Assembly: GCA_038503065.1 (NCBI GenBank) | Contig: JBCAMK010000005.1 | Location: 1,302,001-1,366,000, forward strand | Origin: Paragyromitra xinjiangensis | Lineage: Eukaryota > Ascomycota > Pezizomycetes > Pezizales > Discinaceae | Length of the DNA: 64,000 nt | Direction: 5' to 3' | In this document: positions 63,135-64,000 of the stretch, piece after piece | How the letters are laid out: every line of letters starts with the position of its first letter | Numbering within the stretch: position 1 is the first letter of the stretch | Notes under the pieces: generated by a model | Seen by the model: the letters and a program-made list of their open reading frames with translations, nothing else | Database searches by the model: none | What the model was told of the DNA's origin: nothing | Position numbers and translations under genes: made by a program

Positions 63135-64000
63135 CTACGAGAAATCAATACTCCAGTCCTTCGTGATAGCAACCTTCGGATCCCTAACTACTGCATACGC
63201 CGCTGCCTTCCCTATCGCTCCATGTACTGTAATCTTCGCATCCCAACTCTTACTTCCCTGCTTCACTGCCACCTTCGTCTTCGCCTTCCACTCATCAGTC
63301 ACACCAATAACAATAACTCTCTCGACCCTCACATCTTTCATACTCTTAACATACTTGGCCGCCTTCGCCGGCTCCGGGTGCAAGTTCCCTGACCTAAGTG
63401 TTTTATCTGCCAGGCTGAACATGAAACTGCGATGGATGAATTCACCATTTTTGTTGTCGTAAGTCTCACCATCATCGACATAGAGAACACCTCCAGCGCC
63501 ACCGCTAGAGGGGAGCGAGATGACAAGGGTGTATGGGTCGTATTTCATGAGGCCTGAAGACCGACGGGGCCGGTCTTTACGCGGAATAATGTGGCCACCA
63601 CGCATAAGCAAGGGAACGTTCTCGAGTGGTGAAGGGACTGTGTGAATGCCCTTGCCAGTGTAAACAGTGAAGTTGAAGTGGTCGTAATACGGAACGTCAT
63701 CTTCAGGAATATACATCATCGTTTCTTTCTGCCCTTCATCTACTACCGGCTTGACGAGCATGCCGGTGTCACCTAGATAGAACTGGTCATCAATGGCGAA
63801 ACCTTCCTCGTCGTCAGGGAACATGACAAAGTGTGGGCGAAGGATTGGCATTCCCTCCCAAGATGCACGGTGAAACGCCGTATACCAAGCAGGAAGCAGG
63901 GAGTAGCGCAACCGAATAGCATCACGGATGATAGACGTATAAGGCTCACCCGCAAGGTACGGCTCACGGCGTTTAGCATCGATATGAGCGTGGGCGCGGA
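63135..64000 (-). CDS. glucosidase II alpha subunit (GH31), 3' part only
   Basis: Glucosidase II trims glucose from N-linked glycans in the ER lumen. The gene enters at the right edge and ends at 63135, so only about the last 288 aa are in the window. Seen: RAHAHIDAKRREPYL with the conserved HAH motif of the active-site region, IRLRYSLLPAWYTAFHRASWEGMPILRPHF, FYLGDTGMLVKPVVDEG, ENVPLLMRGGHIIPRKDRPRRSS, and YDPYTLVISLPSSGGAGGVLYVDDGETYDN. These are GH31 glucosidase II signatures. The catalytic aspartates lie upstream, outside the window. No intron is seen in this part. Confidence 0.92.
   Translation of the reverse strand, partial: RAHAHIDAKRREPYLAGEPYTSIIRDAIRLRYSLLPAWYTAFHRASWEGMPILRPHFVMFPDDEEGFAIDDQFYLGDTGMLVKPVVDEGQKETMMYIPEDDVPYYDHFNFTVYTGKGIHTVPSPLENVPLLMRGGHIIPRKDRPRRSSGLMKYDPYTLVISLPSSGGAGGVLYVDDGETYDNKNGEFIHRSFMFSLADKTLRSGNLHPEPAKAAKYVKSMKDVRVERVIVIGVTDEWKAKTKVAVKQGSKSWDAKITVHGAIGKAAAYAVVRDPKVAITKDWSIDFS

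Overview
The window is nuclear DNA from a filamentous ascomycete (Pezizomycotina). The evidence is intron-dense genes with short GT-AG introns (about 45-110 nt, with CTAAC/CTGAC-like branch sites), a hapX iron regulator, a septin of the CDC12/AspC class, and fungal-type mitochondrial and splicing genes. I cannot place it below subphylum from sequence alone. No rRNA, tRNA, CRISPR or bacterial-type operon was seen. Genes lie on both strands, separated by 0.2-1.6 kb.

Layout. 1-3.7 kb is gene-poor and repeat-bearing. 3.7-19.1 kb holds SDH3, a CDC12-type septin, a p24 cargo receptor (-), a WDR83/Morg1-type WD40 protein (-), a Pho13-type phosphatase, a UBP15/USP7 deubiquitinase (-) and a mitochondrial PDK/BCKDK-type kinase. 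19.1-20.5 kb is a repeat-bearing spacer. 20.5-32.6 kb holds a second p24 protein (-), a Ulp2-type SUMO protease, a small His-rich protein with a probable GC-AG intron (-), an unresolved stretch, and a long chromodomain plus HDA2/3-domain protein (-). 33.5-41.1 kb holds a Pot1/Cdc13-type OB-fold protein, hapX with GATA-type sites upstream, and a Ca3427-like binding-protein fold. 41.1-45 kb has another repeat copy, an F-box/ankyrin protein (-) and a gene-free stretch. 45-64 kb is dense: TOM22 (-), a small PUA/ASCH-like gene with a poly-C frameshift, ATP5 (OSCP), SmF (-), SF3A1, eIF2B-epsilon (-), SEC62, N-myristoyltransferase, a ZGRF1/Mte1-type protein, a probable complex I accessory subunit, and the 3' part of glucosidase II alpha (-, cut by the window edge).

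Most genes are housekeeping: mitochondrial respiration and import (SDH3, ATP5, TOM22, complex I subunit), secretory pathway (two p24 proteins, SEC62, glucosidase II), splicing (SmF and SF3A1, divergent from a 221 bp spacer), ubiquitin/SUMO removal, chromatin and telomere/DNA repair. I found no obviously new multi-gene system. The strongest unexplained signal is non-coding: the palindrome TACATGTA occurs 24 times where about one is expected, nearly always between genes and often in close pairs. A dispersed repeat with a CCTACGTAGG-like core (four partial copies) and two TA-flanked MITEs add to the non-coding structure.
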